Part shown: in pieces, positions 36,012-44,875 of the stretch
Layout: each line of letters starts with the position of its first letter
How positions within the stretch are numbered: position 1 is the first letter of the stretch
Assembly (NCBI GenBank): GCA_958366945.1
Contig: CATXCY010000009.1
Coordinates: 8,871 to 72,870 of the forward strand
Length of the DNA stretch: 64,000 bases
Source: Bruticola sp004554425
Lineage (GTDB): Bacteria > Vulcanimicrobiota > Xenobia > Xenobiales > Xenobiaceae
Reading direction: 5' to 3'
Made by a program: the position numbers and the translations under genes
The notes under the pieces: generated by a model
What the model saw: the letters and a program-made list of their open reading frames with translations, nothing else
Told to the model about the DNA's origin: nothing
Databases searched by the model: none

Positions 36012-36419
36012 CTAGCCGAGATGGGTAAGTTTAAGGAAATTTTCTAAGCGCTTTTGGGAGCAGCTTTTTAAGTAGGTATCGAGTTGACGTTTCTCTTTGG
36101 CTTTGCGCTCTAAAAGGAGTCTAAACTCGCGGTAAGGAGCTGGACTAGACAGAGCGTCGGTCAGTTTGGCAGCCAAAGCTTTGTCGGCCACAATCTTAAT
36201 AAAACCTTGCAACTCGGCATAGCGCTCAGTTCCAGTTTTTTTAGGAATTTGCACAAAACGCTTGGCGTCGGCAGCCATATCGCGCTTGAATCTTTCAATG
36301 CCTTGCGGATCTTGCAAGCTGACTTTACGCACCGTTTGCAATTTTATGTCGGCAAACCATTGTACGCCGGGATCACTTTCATTTAAAGCTTCAATAAGTT
36401 TGGCATGATCTATAGCCAT
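36012..36419 (-). CDS. UPF0158-like small protein
   Basis: A 135-residue cytoplasmic protein. The stretch FVQIPKKTGTERYAELQGFI and later APYREFRLLLERKAKEKRQL follow the pattern of UPF0158 proteins ('r.v.IP...s.e.y..M..Fi', then 'g.fr.Fk..l'). No function is known for the family. There is no membrane segment or signal. An AAGGAGGG-like site lies about 10 bases before the ATG. It lies between ispF (84-base gap) and the YtkL-like gene. Confidence 0.6.
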   Translation of the reverse strand: MAIDHAKLIEALNESDPGVQWFADIKLQTVRKVSLQDPQGIERFKRDMAADAKRFVQIPKKTGTERYAELQGFIKIVADKALAAKLTDALSSPAPYREFRLLLERKAKEKRQLDTYLKSCSQKRLENFLKLTHLG

Positions 36420-36503
36420 TATTTGCTTATCCCTCCTTTAAATTTATCTTGCAATTACCTGGCTGCCTATTTTTCGCTTTGGCAACCTGACTACTTCAAT
36501 TGC

Positions 36504-37052
36504 CTAAGTTCGGCTGCTTTCCTTTTTTTTATTGACTCGGCGGCGCAACAGAGCTGAAGCAGAAGCGGCCATACCTTCTCCTTTGCCACAAAAGCCCATC
36601 TTTTCTGTGGTGGTGGCCTTGACGCTAATGCTGGCGTCATCTACACCTAAAGCTGTAGCTATATTGTGAGCCATTTGGCTAAAATATGGAGAAATTTTGG
36701 GCTTTTGAGCTATTAAAATAGCGTCAATATTGATAATATCGAACCCTTCTTTACGAACTAAATCAGCCACGGCAGCAGCTAATTTTAAAGAATCGGCTCC
36801 CTTCCATTTGGGATCCGTATCGGGAAAATGGACACCTATATCTGCCAATTTGGCTGCACCCAAAAGAGCATCCATAACAGCGTGCACTAAGACGTCGGCG
36901 TCAGAGTGGCCTAACAAACCGAGGCTGTAAGGAATATTGACGCCACCTACGATTAAAGGGCGCCCTTCGACGAGCTGATGCACGTCAAAGCCCAAGCCTG
37001 TGCGGAATTGAGTTTGTTCTTTAATAAGTTCGATAATTTCTTGTCTATCCAT
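36504..37052 (-). CDS. ispF: 2-C-methyl-D-erythritol 2,4-cyclodiphosphate synthase
   Basis: A 182-residue enzyme of the MEP isoprenoid pathway, forming MEcPP with release of CMP. The zinc-binding start is RTGLGFDVHQLVEGRPLIVG, followed by LLGHSDADVLVHAVMDALLG, ADIGVHFPDTDPKWKGADS and KATTTEKMGFCGKGEGMAA. About 18 residues at the N-terminus (IIELIKEQTQF) precede the conserved start, slightly longer than usual; the ATG has AAAGG upstream. ispD is not beside it, unlike many genomes. Confidence 0.96.
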   Translation of the reverse strand: MDRQEIIELIKEQTQFRTGLGFDVHQLVEGRPLIVGGVNIPYSLGLLGHSDADVLVHAVMDALLGAAKLADIGVHFPDTDPKWKGADSLKLAAAVADLVRKEGFDIINIDAILIAQKPKISPYFSQMAHNIATALGVDDASISVKATTTEKMGFCGKGEGMAASASALLRRRVNKKKESSRT

Positions 37053-37115
37053 AGAACAGCCTTTCTGAAAACGCTTCGCATAGCAAGCGGTACTACTAAT
37101 TCAATTCTGCCAAAA

Positions 37116-37159
37116 AAAAGAGACGCAGAGTCAAAAAAATTCGACGCTTCGTCTCTTTT
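37116..37159 (-). terminator. terminator of the 178-residue protein gene
   Basis: Arms AAAAGAGACG (37116-37125) and CGTCTCTTTT (37150-37159); a T run of eight lies at the minus-strand exit. Confidence 0.85.
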
Positions 37160-37216
37160 GGCCTTAATATATTCCCCTCTAGAGGGAAAAAAGCAAACTA
37201 AAAAACTTTATGAAAA

Positions 37217-37753
37217 TTAGGCGATACGTACACCGTCTGTATTATAAATACCTTCGCTGGCAGTCGAGGGGCCGTTAAGGAACATTTCGATTCCGGTTAC
37301 CGACTCTGTTTTGGCGTCGTCGATGGAGGCAACTGTACTTACAGAAGCAGAAGATAGATCGGAAGGCTGCTGTATATCATCTATAAGAGCGATAGTGCCT
37401 AAGCTAGAAACAGCTAATTCTTTAACTTGGTTCTTAGTATTGACAGCTGCTGAAGGAGCATTGGCAATTAAGAAGCCGTCGAACTCGCTGCTGGTTAATC
37501 CATGTTTAGCTGAAGCCGCAGAGCTAAAACTATCGGCTACAGAAGGGGTTGAATCGGCTTGCTCGGAAGCAAAAGTAACTGATTCCAGCGAATCGGAATA
37601 GGTGAGATCTAAACCGATATTTACTTGGTCGAGCTGCTGCTCGGGTTCAACATTGACGGAGGGACGCTCGCGCTGAGCAGAAGCCGCTTGACCGTAGCTT
37701 AAAGCGCCCGCAGAACGGACGGTATGCATTCCAGCCAAATTGATCTCGTTCAT
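37217..37753 (-). CDS. disordered Ser/Ala-rich protein of unknown function
   Basis: 178 residues, very rich in Ser, Ala, Val, Asp and Thr, with no Cys or Trp, no signal peptide and no membrane helix. Composition suggests intrinsic disorder, for example SDSLESVTFASEQADSTPSV. I recognise no domain. That it is expressed is supported by a strong GGAGGG site 9 bases before the ATG and a clean terminator behind it. It starts divergently from the STAS/phosphatase operon across a 466-base gap. It might be a secretion client or chaperoned protein, but nothing shows this. Confidence 0.6.
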   Translation of the reverse strand: MNEINLAGMHTVRSAGALSYGQAASAQRERPSVNVEPEQQLDQVNIGLDLTYSDSLESVTFASEQADSTPSVADSFSSAASAKHGLTSSEFDGFLIANAPSAAVNTKNQVKELAVSSLGTIALIDDIQQPSDLSSASVSTVASIDDAKTESVTGIEMFLNGPSTASEGIYNTDGVRIA

Positions 37754-38219
37754 ATAAATAACCCTCCAAAGGCTGAGCCGTATTCACTAGGCTACAGCTG
37801 CAAAGACGCAGTCTTGCTGCTTACTTAATTCTTATTACGTGGAAATGTGCTTGAGAACGCCCGATAAACATAACAAAAGCGCTATCAGACCTTCCACCAT
37901 TTCAGTTGCGTAGGAAAACGTCACTCAAAAAAGCTTTAAAATACTCACTTGAAAACTTTTAATGAGAACTTTTCGGGCGTAACTGAAAAGTAAAATTCCA
38001 TTCTTTTGATTCGCAAGGATATATTAGAAACAGGTGCCCTTAAAGTCAACGAACATAATGAGCCGTTTTGTTAAAATCTGGTAGGAAAGGCTGTAAAGGT
38101 TTTGCTGCTTAAAAAATAGAAAATCGGCCTCGTGTCTGGTCGGACGGCCCGGAAGAATTTGAGGGCTTTTGTCGGCTTAAAGGCGGCCAATTCTTTCGTA
38201 TTCGGAGAAGGTTAAAATT
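37754..38219. other. 466-base divergent intergenic region
   Basis: It holds the ribosome site of the 37753 gene at its left end. Near-palindrome GCAAAGACGCAGTCTTGC lies at about 37799-37816, and ACTTTTCGGGCGTAACTGAAAAGT at about 37965-37990. The right 120 bases are GC-richer with repeated GGCC blocks. I could not place promoters firmly and recognise no RNA gene. Confidence 0.4.
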
Positions 38220-38534
38220 ATGGAGATTACCACTAAAATTGTTCCTAAAACTGAAGTCGGAGGCAATGAAGTCACTCTGGCTCTAAATGGGCGCTTCGGC
38301 AACAATTCCGCTTCCGAAGTAGAAAGCGCAGTCCAAGAAATTATCGGCTCTTGTCGCAGATTGGTTTTCGATTTCGCTGGCGTAGATTATATTTCTAGTG
38401 CTGGTTTGCGCGTTTTGCTAATGGCCAAAAAAAAGTTGGGCTCTGGAGTTGAAGTTAGCGTAGTTAACGCCAATGAGGTTGTTAAAGAAATTTTCGATAT
38501 TTCTGGCTTCTCTAAAATTTTGCAAGTTCAATAA
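38220..38534 (+). CDS. STAS-domain anti-sigma factor antagonist
   Basis: A 104-residue SpoIIAA/RsbV-like protein. The phosphorylation loop is intact: VFDFAGVDYISSAGLRVLLM, with the serine of SSAG as phospho-acceptor. In partner switching the unphosphorylated antagonist captures an anti-sigma or other kinase and frees its target. It is 30 bases upstream of the phosphatase/kinase fusion and shares its strand, so the two form one regulatory unit. No sigma-factor gene is beside them, so the final target is unknown. Confidence 0.92.
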   Translation: MEITTKIVPKTEVGGNEVTLALNGRFGNNSASEVESAVQEIIGSCRRLVFDFAGVDYISSAGLRVLLMAKKKLGSGVEVSVVNANEVVKEIFDISGFSKILQVQ

Positions 38535-38564
38535 GCAAATATTTATGTTCTCAGACTGAAAAAT

Positions 38565-40886
38565 ATGCGCACTGCTATCCGCAAAAAGCTCCTAATTGTT
38601 GTTTCCATAGCTGCTCTGATTGTCTCTTGGTTGGCTTTGGATCTGGTCGACCGCAACTGTCGTTTGCATGTCAGCAAATTGTTTAACGAAGCAGGTAAAG
38701 ATACTGCCCGTGCTTTGGCTACCAGCGACAAGCGCGCTTATGATATGCGTTCGAGCATGATGCATACCGTTTTGACCTCTTTGGAAACGGTTACTGAAGT
38801 TGTCAATTCTTTTCCCGGTATAGAAAAAAATCACACAGCTTTGGATGGCTTGCGCAGCAGTTTGGGCATAAGTCGTATAGATATTATCGACGCGACGCAG
38901 TGGAAAATTATAGTCAGCTCTGATAAGCAACTTGACGGAGCGCCGGTGCAAGCTGATCGGCCTGCGCCCTTACAAGACAGCAACCCAGATTTTAGCGCTT
39001 TTGTCAGCAGCATGGGCAGCTACCATCCTGTAGATTATGTTACTGACAGGCATAATCGCGATTTACTACTTTTTTATAGCGAACTTAAACGCAAAGGGCG
39101 CGTCTTGCGTTTGGGCTTCAATGCTGTCAGTTTTAAAAATACCTATAACGTAGCCGAACACGAGTTGGTAACGGGTAGTTTGCCGCTGGGCGAGCATGGC
39201 GGCGTCGACGTCATTTCCCAAAATGGTATAATTGTAAACTGTGTCAATAAAGAATTTATTGGCACCCCTTTTGCTGAGGTTTATCCTGGATTAGATTTCA
39301 GCCACTTTAAAGCCGGTCAGCTCATTAAAGCTAATCGCCGTGGCACGGTCAGCTATTGTACTTTCTATACTACGCAATACGGCTACATTATGGTGCCTTT
39401 TATGCCTGCCTCTGAAGTGTATGCCACGCGTACGACTATTTTGGAAGTCATGCTTACCGGCTTCCTAATTATTTTGGCGGCTATATTTTTTAGTACTTCT
39501 CGTATCGTAAAAAAAGTTATTTTAGACGGCTTGGAACGTATCAACGCTTCATTGGCCAAAATCGAAGCTGGCAACTTGGAAGAAAAAGTCAACGAAACGA
39601 GCTATCCTGAGTTTTGCGTACTTAGTCAAGGTATAAATTCCACAGTAGAGGCTTTGAAGCAACTTATGGAGAGCCAATCTGCTTACGACGCCGAGCAAAT
39701 GAACTTGGCGCGTACTATTCAGCTCTCTTGTTTGCCCAAATTTTTCCCTACTTATCCTGAGTTGAAAGAGCTCGACCTTTGTGCTCGTACTTCGCCAGCT
39801 CAGGAAGTCGGCGGCGATTTCTACGATTATTTCCGGATTAAAGATAACTTGTATTGCGTCATTATTGCTGATGTCTCCGAGCACGGCATTCCGGCTGCTC
39901 TAATGATGATGACCGCTAAGACAGCTTTACATGATGCCATCTTGTCCGGCGATACGCTCGAGCATTGTATGGAAAGCGTCAACTTTTCACTATGCGAAAA
40001 TAACAGCACTTGCATGTTCGTAACCGCTTTTGCAGCCACTGTCAATACCGATACTGGTGAGTTTCGTTTTGTTAACGCCGGCCATTGTCGTCCGCTGTTG
40101 CGTCGGCGCGACGGTATTTGGCATTCAGTAAAAATTGGCTCTGGCATGGTACTGGGCGGTATGGACAACCTTAGCTACACTGCCGAGAGTTGGTTCTTAG
40201 AAGAAGGAGATCGTGTTTTCTTATATACGGACGGAGTCACCGAAGCTATTAACGAAAAAGGTGAGATGTTCGGTTTGGGTGGCCTGGAAGTGGTACTAAA
40301 TCGCCCTGCTTGCGACAATTACGATCCGGCTTCGCTAATAAATTTAGTACACGACGCGCTTGACAAGTTCGCTCAAAATTACACTTTGGAAGACGATGTG
40401 ACTATGGTGGCTCTAGAATATTACGGCCGCTGCCCTCGAGCTCGCTTCCTCCAAGTGCCTGCTCTCAATGAAAAATTGGATGAAGTTCTCAACTTTATTG
40501 ATAGTCTGTTAGATGAAGTAGATCTTGAACCTGAAAATCTTAAGCAAGTTAAAAGCTCTATGGCTACTGCTGTTGATGATATTTTTACTAACATAGTCAA
40601 CTATGCCGGACAGGGTAGCCAAGAAATAGTACATGTAACTATCAGAGCAGAAATTCAAGCTTATCCTTATCAGCTGGTCGTTCACTTTATAGATAACGGG
40701 CACCCTTATGATCCTACAGCTGTTGCTGCTCCTAATGTCGACTTGGATTTTAAAGAGCGTTGCTGTGGTGGTTTGGGTATATTCTTAGTGAAAAAATTGA
40801 CCGATCAAATGAGCTATCGCTATACAGAAGGGTGTAATATTCTTCGTTTGGCGAAAAAATTAGAAAAAGCGGAAGAAAAAAACTAG
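38565..40886 (+). CDS. membrane SpoIIE-type phosphatase fused to an RsbW-like ATPase domain
   Basis: 773 residues. TM helix about 8-28, periplasmic Cache-like sensor about 30-280, second TM about 283-304, HAMP-like linker about 305-360, PP2C/SpoIIE phosphatase domain about 395-605 (metal residues in EVGGDFYDYF, ADVSEHGIPAALMM, LYTDGVTEAIN and LEDDVTMVAL), then an HATPase domain about 625-768 (ATAVDDIFTNIVNYAG, HFIDNGHPYDP, GGLGIFLVKKL). The phosphatase should reactivate the STAS protein encoded just upstream, while the kinase domain phosphorylates it, so both opposing activities sit on one sensor protein. ATG start, 30 bases after the STAS gene; the GspC gene follows after 18 bases. Confidence 0.9.
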   Translation: MRTAIRKKLLIVVSIAALIVSWLALDLVDRNCRLHVSKLFNEAGKDTARALATSDKRAYDMRSSMMHTVLTSLETVTEVVNSFPGIEKNHTALDGLRSSLGISRIDIIDATQWKIIVSSDKQLDGAPVQADRPAPLQDSNPDFSAFVSSMGSYHPVDYVTDRHNRDLLLFYSELKRKGRVLRLGFNAVSFKNTYNVAEHELVTGSLPLGEHGGVDVISQNGIIVNCVNKEFIGTPFAEVYPGLDFSHFKAGQLIKANRRGTVSYCTFYTTQYGYIMVPFMPASEVYATRTTILEVMLTGFLIILAAIFFSTSRIVKKVILDGLERINASLAKIEAGNLEEKVNETSYPEFCVLSQGINSTVEALKQLMESQSAYDAEQMNLARTIQLSCLPKFFPTYPELKELDLCARTSPAQEVGGDFYDYFRIKDNLYCVIIADVSEHGIPAALMMMTAKTALHDAILSGDTLEHCMESVNFSLCENNSTCMFVTAFAATVNTDTGEFRFVNAGHCRPLLRRRDGIWHSVKIGSGMVLGGMDNLSYTAESWFLEEGDRVFLYTDGVTEAINEKGEMFGLGGLEVVLNRPACDNYDPASLINLVHDALDKFAQNYTLEDDVTMVALEYYGRCPRARFLQVPALNEKLDEVLNFIDSLLDEVDLEPENLKQVKSSMATAVDDIFTNIVNYAGQGSQEIVHVTIRAEIQAYPYQLVVHFIDNGHPYDPTAVAAPNVDLDFKERCCGGLGIFLVKKLTDQMSYRYTEGCNILRLAKKLEKAEEKN

Positions 40887-40904
40887 CCGCAATTTGTCAA
40901 AAAT

Positions 40905-42194
40905 ATGGCTTCAGAAGATAACTATAACGAAAATAATGTTTCTCCCTTGACAGCGGCTTTGCTTACTTTGCTTATCGGAGGCTTGGTCTGGCTGGGGGCT
41001 TCCTTTTTTGATAATCTTACCGATTATGGCAGTCAGCCCAAACCCGATCCTGTTAATTTGATGGCTTCGGGTAGCACTGAAGAAAACTTTTATAGTCCGG
41101 GACGAGCTAAAAGAAGAGCCAACTTTTTCTTGCGTCGCCAAGGTGAAGAGGCGGAAATATCTTCCGAAGAAAAAGAACTTTTGGAAGAAGAAGATCGCAG
41201 CAAAGAGCGAGATAAAGAAGATAGAGAAGACAGTAGGCAAGGACAGCGGAGCACTTTTGGTAACGACGATTTAGCTAAAGCCATTCAACCTATGGCTCCC
41301 TCAGACGCAGGGTGGGGAGAAAATGAAACTAATGCTATAAGTCCGGTTGTGCCCAATGGTTTGAAGCTTTCCGGCATTATGTTGGGTAGCGGCTCTGGTA
41401 TTGCCGTTATTGAATACAACGGCACGTCCTATACAAAGTCGGAAGGACAAAAAGTTGGTCGCTACACTGTGGCCAAAATTTTGTCCGACCGCGTAGTCGT
41501 GGAAGATGGGGTCAACAATTTTACTTTGGGGCTCAATTCTTCCGGAACTTCCGATCTGGTTTCTTCTTCGGCTGGAACAAGTGGCTCTACCAATGGACAC
41601 CCGGTTTTACCCGATCCTGGACAAGTGCCGCCGCCAGAAGTGCCGGTAGTCAGGGCCAAAACCGCTTTCAAAAATGAAACGTCTGCCGCACCTTCAATTG
41701 TTTCTAGCTATGCTAACGACGAAGATTCTGACAATGTAAGCGAAACTTCTTCTGCACCTGTGCCTAGTAAGATCGATGTTTACGATTTTGCTCAAGAGCG
41801 TAGAGCCGAAGAAGAAAAAAAGGCCGACAGTATGTACGCTCCTAAGGTAAATGCTAAAGCCAAAGTAAAATTGCCTAAAGCTAGCCCTACGCCGGTACGT
41901 CCGACCCGTGAGGAAATTGAAAAGTACCTACAGCGTGGCGCAGCTATCATTTCCGAAATAAAAGTGCAACCCGATTCTAGCGGTCTGGGCGTTAAAGTTA
42001 AATTTGTGCAAGAAGATAATGTCTTGCATCGCTTAGGCATAAAAGATGGCGACGTTATTACCAGAGTAAATAACAAAACTATCTTAAATAGTGAAGAATT
42101 GTTTAATTCTGTGCTCAATATTAGTGAAATGCCTTTTGTTAATATCGAATACAAACGCCAAGGTCAAACTGGCACTTTAATTTATGATTTATAA
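40905..42194 (+). CDS. gspC: type II secretion GspC-like protein with PDZ domain
   Basis: 429 residues. Short cytoplasmic start, one TM helix (about 14-34, LTAALLTLLIGGLVWLGASF), an acidic charged region, then the GspC homology region (about 145-205: VPNGLKLSGIMLGSGSGIAV and GRYTVAKILSDRVVVEDG), a Pro-rich linker and a C-terminal PDZ domain (about 345-429: NVLHRLGIKDGDVITRVNNK). GspC links the inner-membrane platform to the outer-membrane secretin and helps select cargo. It lies 18 bases after the phosphatase gene, possibly under the same promoter. The secretin, ATPase and platform genes are not in this window. Confidence 0.8.
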   Translation: MASEDNYNENNVSPLTAALLTLLIGGLVWLGASFFDNLTDYGSQPKPDPVNLMASGSTEENFYSPGRAKRRANFFLRRQGEEAEISSEEKELLEEEDRSKERDKEDREDSRQGQRSTFGNDDLAKAIQPMAPSDAGWGENETNAISPVVPNGLKLSGIMLGSGSGIAVIEYNGTSYTKSEGQKVGRYTVAKILSDRVVVEDGVNNFTLGLNSSGTSDLVSSSAGTSGSTNGHPVLPDPGQVPPPEVPVVRAKTAFKNETSAAPSIVSSYANDEDSDNVSETSSAPVPSKIDVYDFAQERRAEEEKKADSMYAPKVNAKAKVKLPKASPTPVRPTREEIEKYLQRGAAIISEIKVQPDSSGLGVKVKFVQEDNVLHRLGIKDGDVITRVNNKTILNSEELFNSVLNISEMPFVNIEYKRQGQTGTLIYDL

Positions 42195-42328
42195 GTTCGG
42201 GCCGCGCCTTTAAGCGGTCGGCCTTGTGGCGAGGGCGCCTTCCAGTGTAGCTTCTCTTGGGGGCTGGGCTAAAATGGACGGGCTTTTTAGCAGGAGCCGC
42301 CCTTTGAAAGACAAATTACCTACGCCCT

Positions 42329-43618
42329 ATGGGTACGTTTTATAAGACAGCTCTCAGCCTGGCTGCTGTAGCCGGCATTGGTTTATCTCTTTGCGCTCCT
42401 AGCTTGGCCGAGCCTTGCATTTCGGCTGAAGGGCGCCTTGTGGCCGCTTCTTACGGCGTAAAAAAATATGACCGCGCTTCCAAAGCTAAAAAAGCACCGA
42501 CTTCGGCCAAGAAAAATGTGGCTCAAGATCAGTCTGTGCAGGCTCTGAACGAAATGCGTTTAGTTTCGCGTTGGTTTGCCTCCGCCTATGATATTCCGGC
42601 TCGCGTGCCCGAAGAAATGTTTTTGGCTGGCTACACCTATAGCGACGCTATTGTGGCTCTTTCGCTTATGGATGCCGGAGCTTCATTAAATGAAGTATTG
42701 GAAAAAAGACGCAACAATCGTTGGGACGAAGTTGCCAAATTAGTAGGTATAGAGCCTTCTTCTTTACCTAAGCCGGTCATAAAAGTGATGAATACTCAAA
42801 ATGGCAATCGACCTTTAGAGTACGTTCACTTTACTCCCGATGTGCGCTCCGGTTTGGCTAGTCGCTTGCGTTTGCCTTCTTTCTCTCCCACTGTGCCCGA
42901 TCCCGTGGCTGTTGAGCGTTTCCGTTTGTCTAAAAATGATATTGCCAATATCAGAAAAGCCTTAGAAAATGTCAACGACTTAGATGAAGCCACTTTGCGC
43001 TTGCCTGCTGGCCGCTCTTTAAAAGTTGGCGATTGGGTAATAGCTGGAGTCCTTTCCAAATATAAGCCGTTCCCTATAGACACTATTCTCTCGGTTCGCA
43101 CTGGCGAAGTGGTTGAGTGGGGCGATGTGGCTGCTATGTTTAGCGTCGATCCGAGTATTTTTGTGGAAGGCCCCTTGGCTCCCATTTACGGCGCCTTGGT
43201 TGAAGGCGAAAATTATGCCACTTTATCCAGTTTGCGCCGCTCTTCTTATCCCGATACGCTCAATAATATTTATGCTTTAAATAATGTAGAGGGCGCCGAG
43301 TTACAAGCTTTAGGCTGGCTTATGAGCCTCTACTACAAAGAAACTGAGGAAGAAAGAGCTTTACTCAATTCTTATGGCCTTTCTTTTGCCGATCAAGCTT
43401 TATCTTTGGCTGTAGCTCGTATGGCTTTTTCCGATGTCGGTGAAATAGCTAATCGCATTCGCCATGGAGCCAATTGGCAATACTTAATCGATTACTACAA
43501 ACTGGATATGACTGGTCAAGATGTAGTTATGGCTGCTGCCATCAGCCGTGACCAAGCTCGCTTCCCCGAAACACCTTCACCAGATTCTAAGTCTGTACGC
43601 AGCAAGCGTTTTAATTAG
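42329..43618 (+). CDS. exported three-repeat protein within the secretion block
   Basis: 429 residues with a signal peptide (about 1-27, ending APSLA). I recognise no named family, but three helical repeats of about 40 residues are visible: near 107-150 (DAIVALSLMDAGASLNEVL then RRNNRWDEVAKLVGI), near 235-280 (DWVIAGVLSKYKPFPIDTIL then GEVVEWGDVAAMFSV) and near 350-400 (QALSLAVARMAFSDVGEIAN then GANWQYLIDYYKLD). Each has two helices, an Ile-x-x-Arg segment and a Trp before a short helix. Its place between gspC and gspI suggests a periplasmic part of, or helper to, this type II system. No clear Shine-Dalgarno site; the ATG is set by the signal peptide. Confidence 0.7.
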   Translation: MGTFYKTALSLAAVAGIGLSLCAPSLAEPCISAEGRLVAASYGVKKYDRASKAKKAPTSAKKNVAQDQSVQALNEMRLVSRWFASAYDIPARVPEEMFLAGYTYSDAIVALSLMDAGASLNEVLEKRRNNRWDEVAKLVGIEPSSLPKPVIKVMNTQNGNRPLEYVHFTPDVRSGLASRLRLPSFSPTVPDPVAVERFRLSKNDIANIRKALENVNDLDEATLRLPAGRSLKVGDWVIAGVLSKYKPFPIDTILSVRTGEVVEWGDVAAMFSVDPSIFVEGPLAPIYGALVEGENYATLSSLRRSSYPDTLNNIYALNNVEGAELQALGWLMSLYYKETEEERALLNSYGLSFADQALSLAVARMAFSDVGEIANRIRHGANWQYLIDYYKLDMTGQDVVMAAAISRDQARFPETPSPDSKSVRSKRFN

Positions 43619-43626
43619 GCGATCAA

Positions 43627-44043
43627 GTGAACTTATTGGTATGCCGAAAAAAATATGAGCGGGGAGGCAAGTGTGGCTTTTCGCTCTTGGAAGTGCTCAT
43701 ATCTTTAGGTTTGGTCTCTATGGTCTTTGGCAGTTTAATTGGCGGCTTTTGTCAACACGTGCAACGCGTCGCCCGCTTGGGGCCATTTTATCGCAACTTA
43801 ATTGTCGCTTCGGTGGGCCTGGAAAAAAGCATGGCCAAGAGAAATGACGGCGAGACCGATTCCCTAAACGATATTGAGTATAAAGTCACTGTCGGGGCCA
43901 TGCCTTCCGATCCTCGTATCGACAGAATAGAAAGTAAAGTCAGCAGCAATCGCCCCGGATATAGTGCTGTAGTAAAAGCCTATCGTTTGCGCCAAGTCAG
44001 TTCCTCTTCCTCATCTTCCTCAAGCAATTCTTCCGGCACTTAG
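43627..44043 (+). CDS. gspI: type II secretion minor pseudopilin, GspI-like
   Basis: 138 residues with a type III (prepilin) signal: GKCGFSLLEVLISLGLVSMV, cleaved by the prepilin peptidase between Gly and Phe, with the conserved Glu at +5. The hydrophobic helix is followed by a short globular part and a Ser-rich tail (about 125-138). Position right before gspJ and gspK and the short length fit GspI, a member of the pilus-tip complex. GTG start, 8 bases after the stop of the repeat protein. Confidence 0.75.
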   Translation: MNLLVCRKKYERGGKCGFSLLEVLISLGLVSMVFGSLIGGFCQHVQRVARLGPFYRNLIVASVGLEKSMAKRNDGETDSLNDIEYKVTVGAMPSDPRIDRIESKVSSNRPGYSAVVKAYRLRQVSSSSSSSSSNSSGT

Positions 44044-44062
44044 TTAGAAGTTTTTTTTGTTC

Positions 44063-44863
44063 ATGTTTAAAGGCAGCTTCAGCGGTAAAAATATAACTTC
44101 GCTTTCCGGACGCTCCGGTGGTTTCACTTTACTTGAACTTATGCTGGTCATGGGACTAGCCACTTTAGTTTATTCTCTGGTTTCTTACATGACAATTCAG
44201 ATGAATAATACGGTGCGCCATTCGCAAGTAGCCTTCAAACGCCAAGAATTAACTATCGAAACTGCCGAGCGTTTGCGCTGGCAATTGCGTTGCCTTTACG
44301 ACCGTGTGCCTGAAAGTGCTTCTTCCAAAGCTCCCGCCAGCCATACCAATCCTCCTACCTTGCTAAAATCGGCCATACATGGGAAGAGCTTGGGGGAAAA
44401 AGGCAAAGACGTGCTCCTTTTCAAAACTACCTATTTCCCTTTGCGAGTTAAAAATAGCGGTACTGCTGAAGTCGGTTATAAAATTATGACCGATAACTCT
44501 AGTAGCTTTTCTCTTACCGAGCCGGTAAAAACAGATGACGATAAGCTGCGCTCTCTGGAAGCGGCCGATTTTATTGGCTCTAGCCAAGCTGCTGAAAGTA
44601 AAAACTATTTAGCTTACAGACAGTACCCTTGGGCCGATCCTTTGGGGTTACACGATGTCGGCGACGATAGCCAGGTGCCTTGGGAAAAAATAAGCTCGGA
44701 AATTATCGGTATGGAAGTGCGTTTTTCCGACGATCTAGAAATTTGGCAGCAAGATTGGACCGGCGAGGGAGTGCCTAAGTGGGTGGAAGTTACTTTTGAA
44801 CTTAAGCGCGGGGAACCATTAGTTTTTATGACCGGCCCTGTAGTAGCGGCTGATCGCTGGTAG
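44063..44863 (+). CDS. gspJ: type II secretion minor pseudopilin, GspJ-like
   Basis: 266 residues. The prepilin signal is GGFTLLELMLVMGLATLVYS with Glu at +5, followed by a large globular domain that ends PKWVEVTFELKRGEP, a strand typical of GspJ. GspJ joins GspI and GspK at the pseudopilus tip. I chose the ATG at 44063; a TTG two codons earlier is possible. It lies 19 bases after gspI and 12 before gspK, as in classical gsp operons. Confidence 0.78.
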   Translation: MFKGSFSGKNITSLSGRSGGFTLLELMLVMGLATLVYSLVSYMTIQMNNTVRHSQVAFKRQELTIETAERLRWQLRCLYDRVPESASSKAPASHTNPPTLLKSAIHGKSLGEKGKDVLLFKTTYFPLRVKNSGTAEVGYKIMTDNSSSFSLTEPVKTDDDKLRSLEAADFIGSSQAAESKNYLAYRQYPWADPLGLHDVGDDSQVPWEKISSEIIGMEVRFSDDLEIWQQDWTGEGVPKWVEVTFELKRGEPLVFMTGPVVAADRW

Positions 44864-44875
44864 GGGGAAATAATT

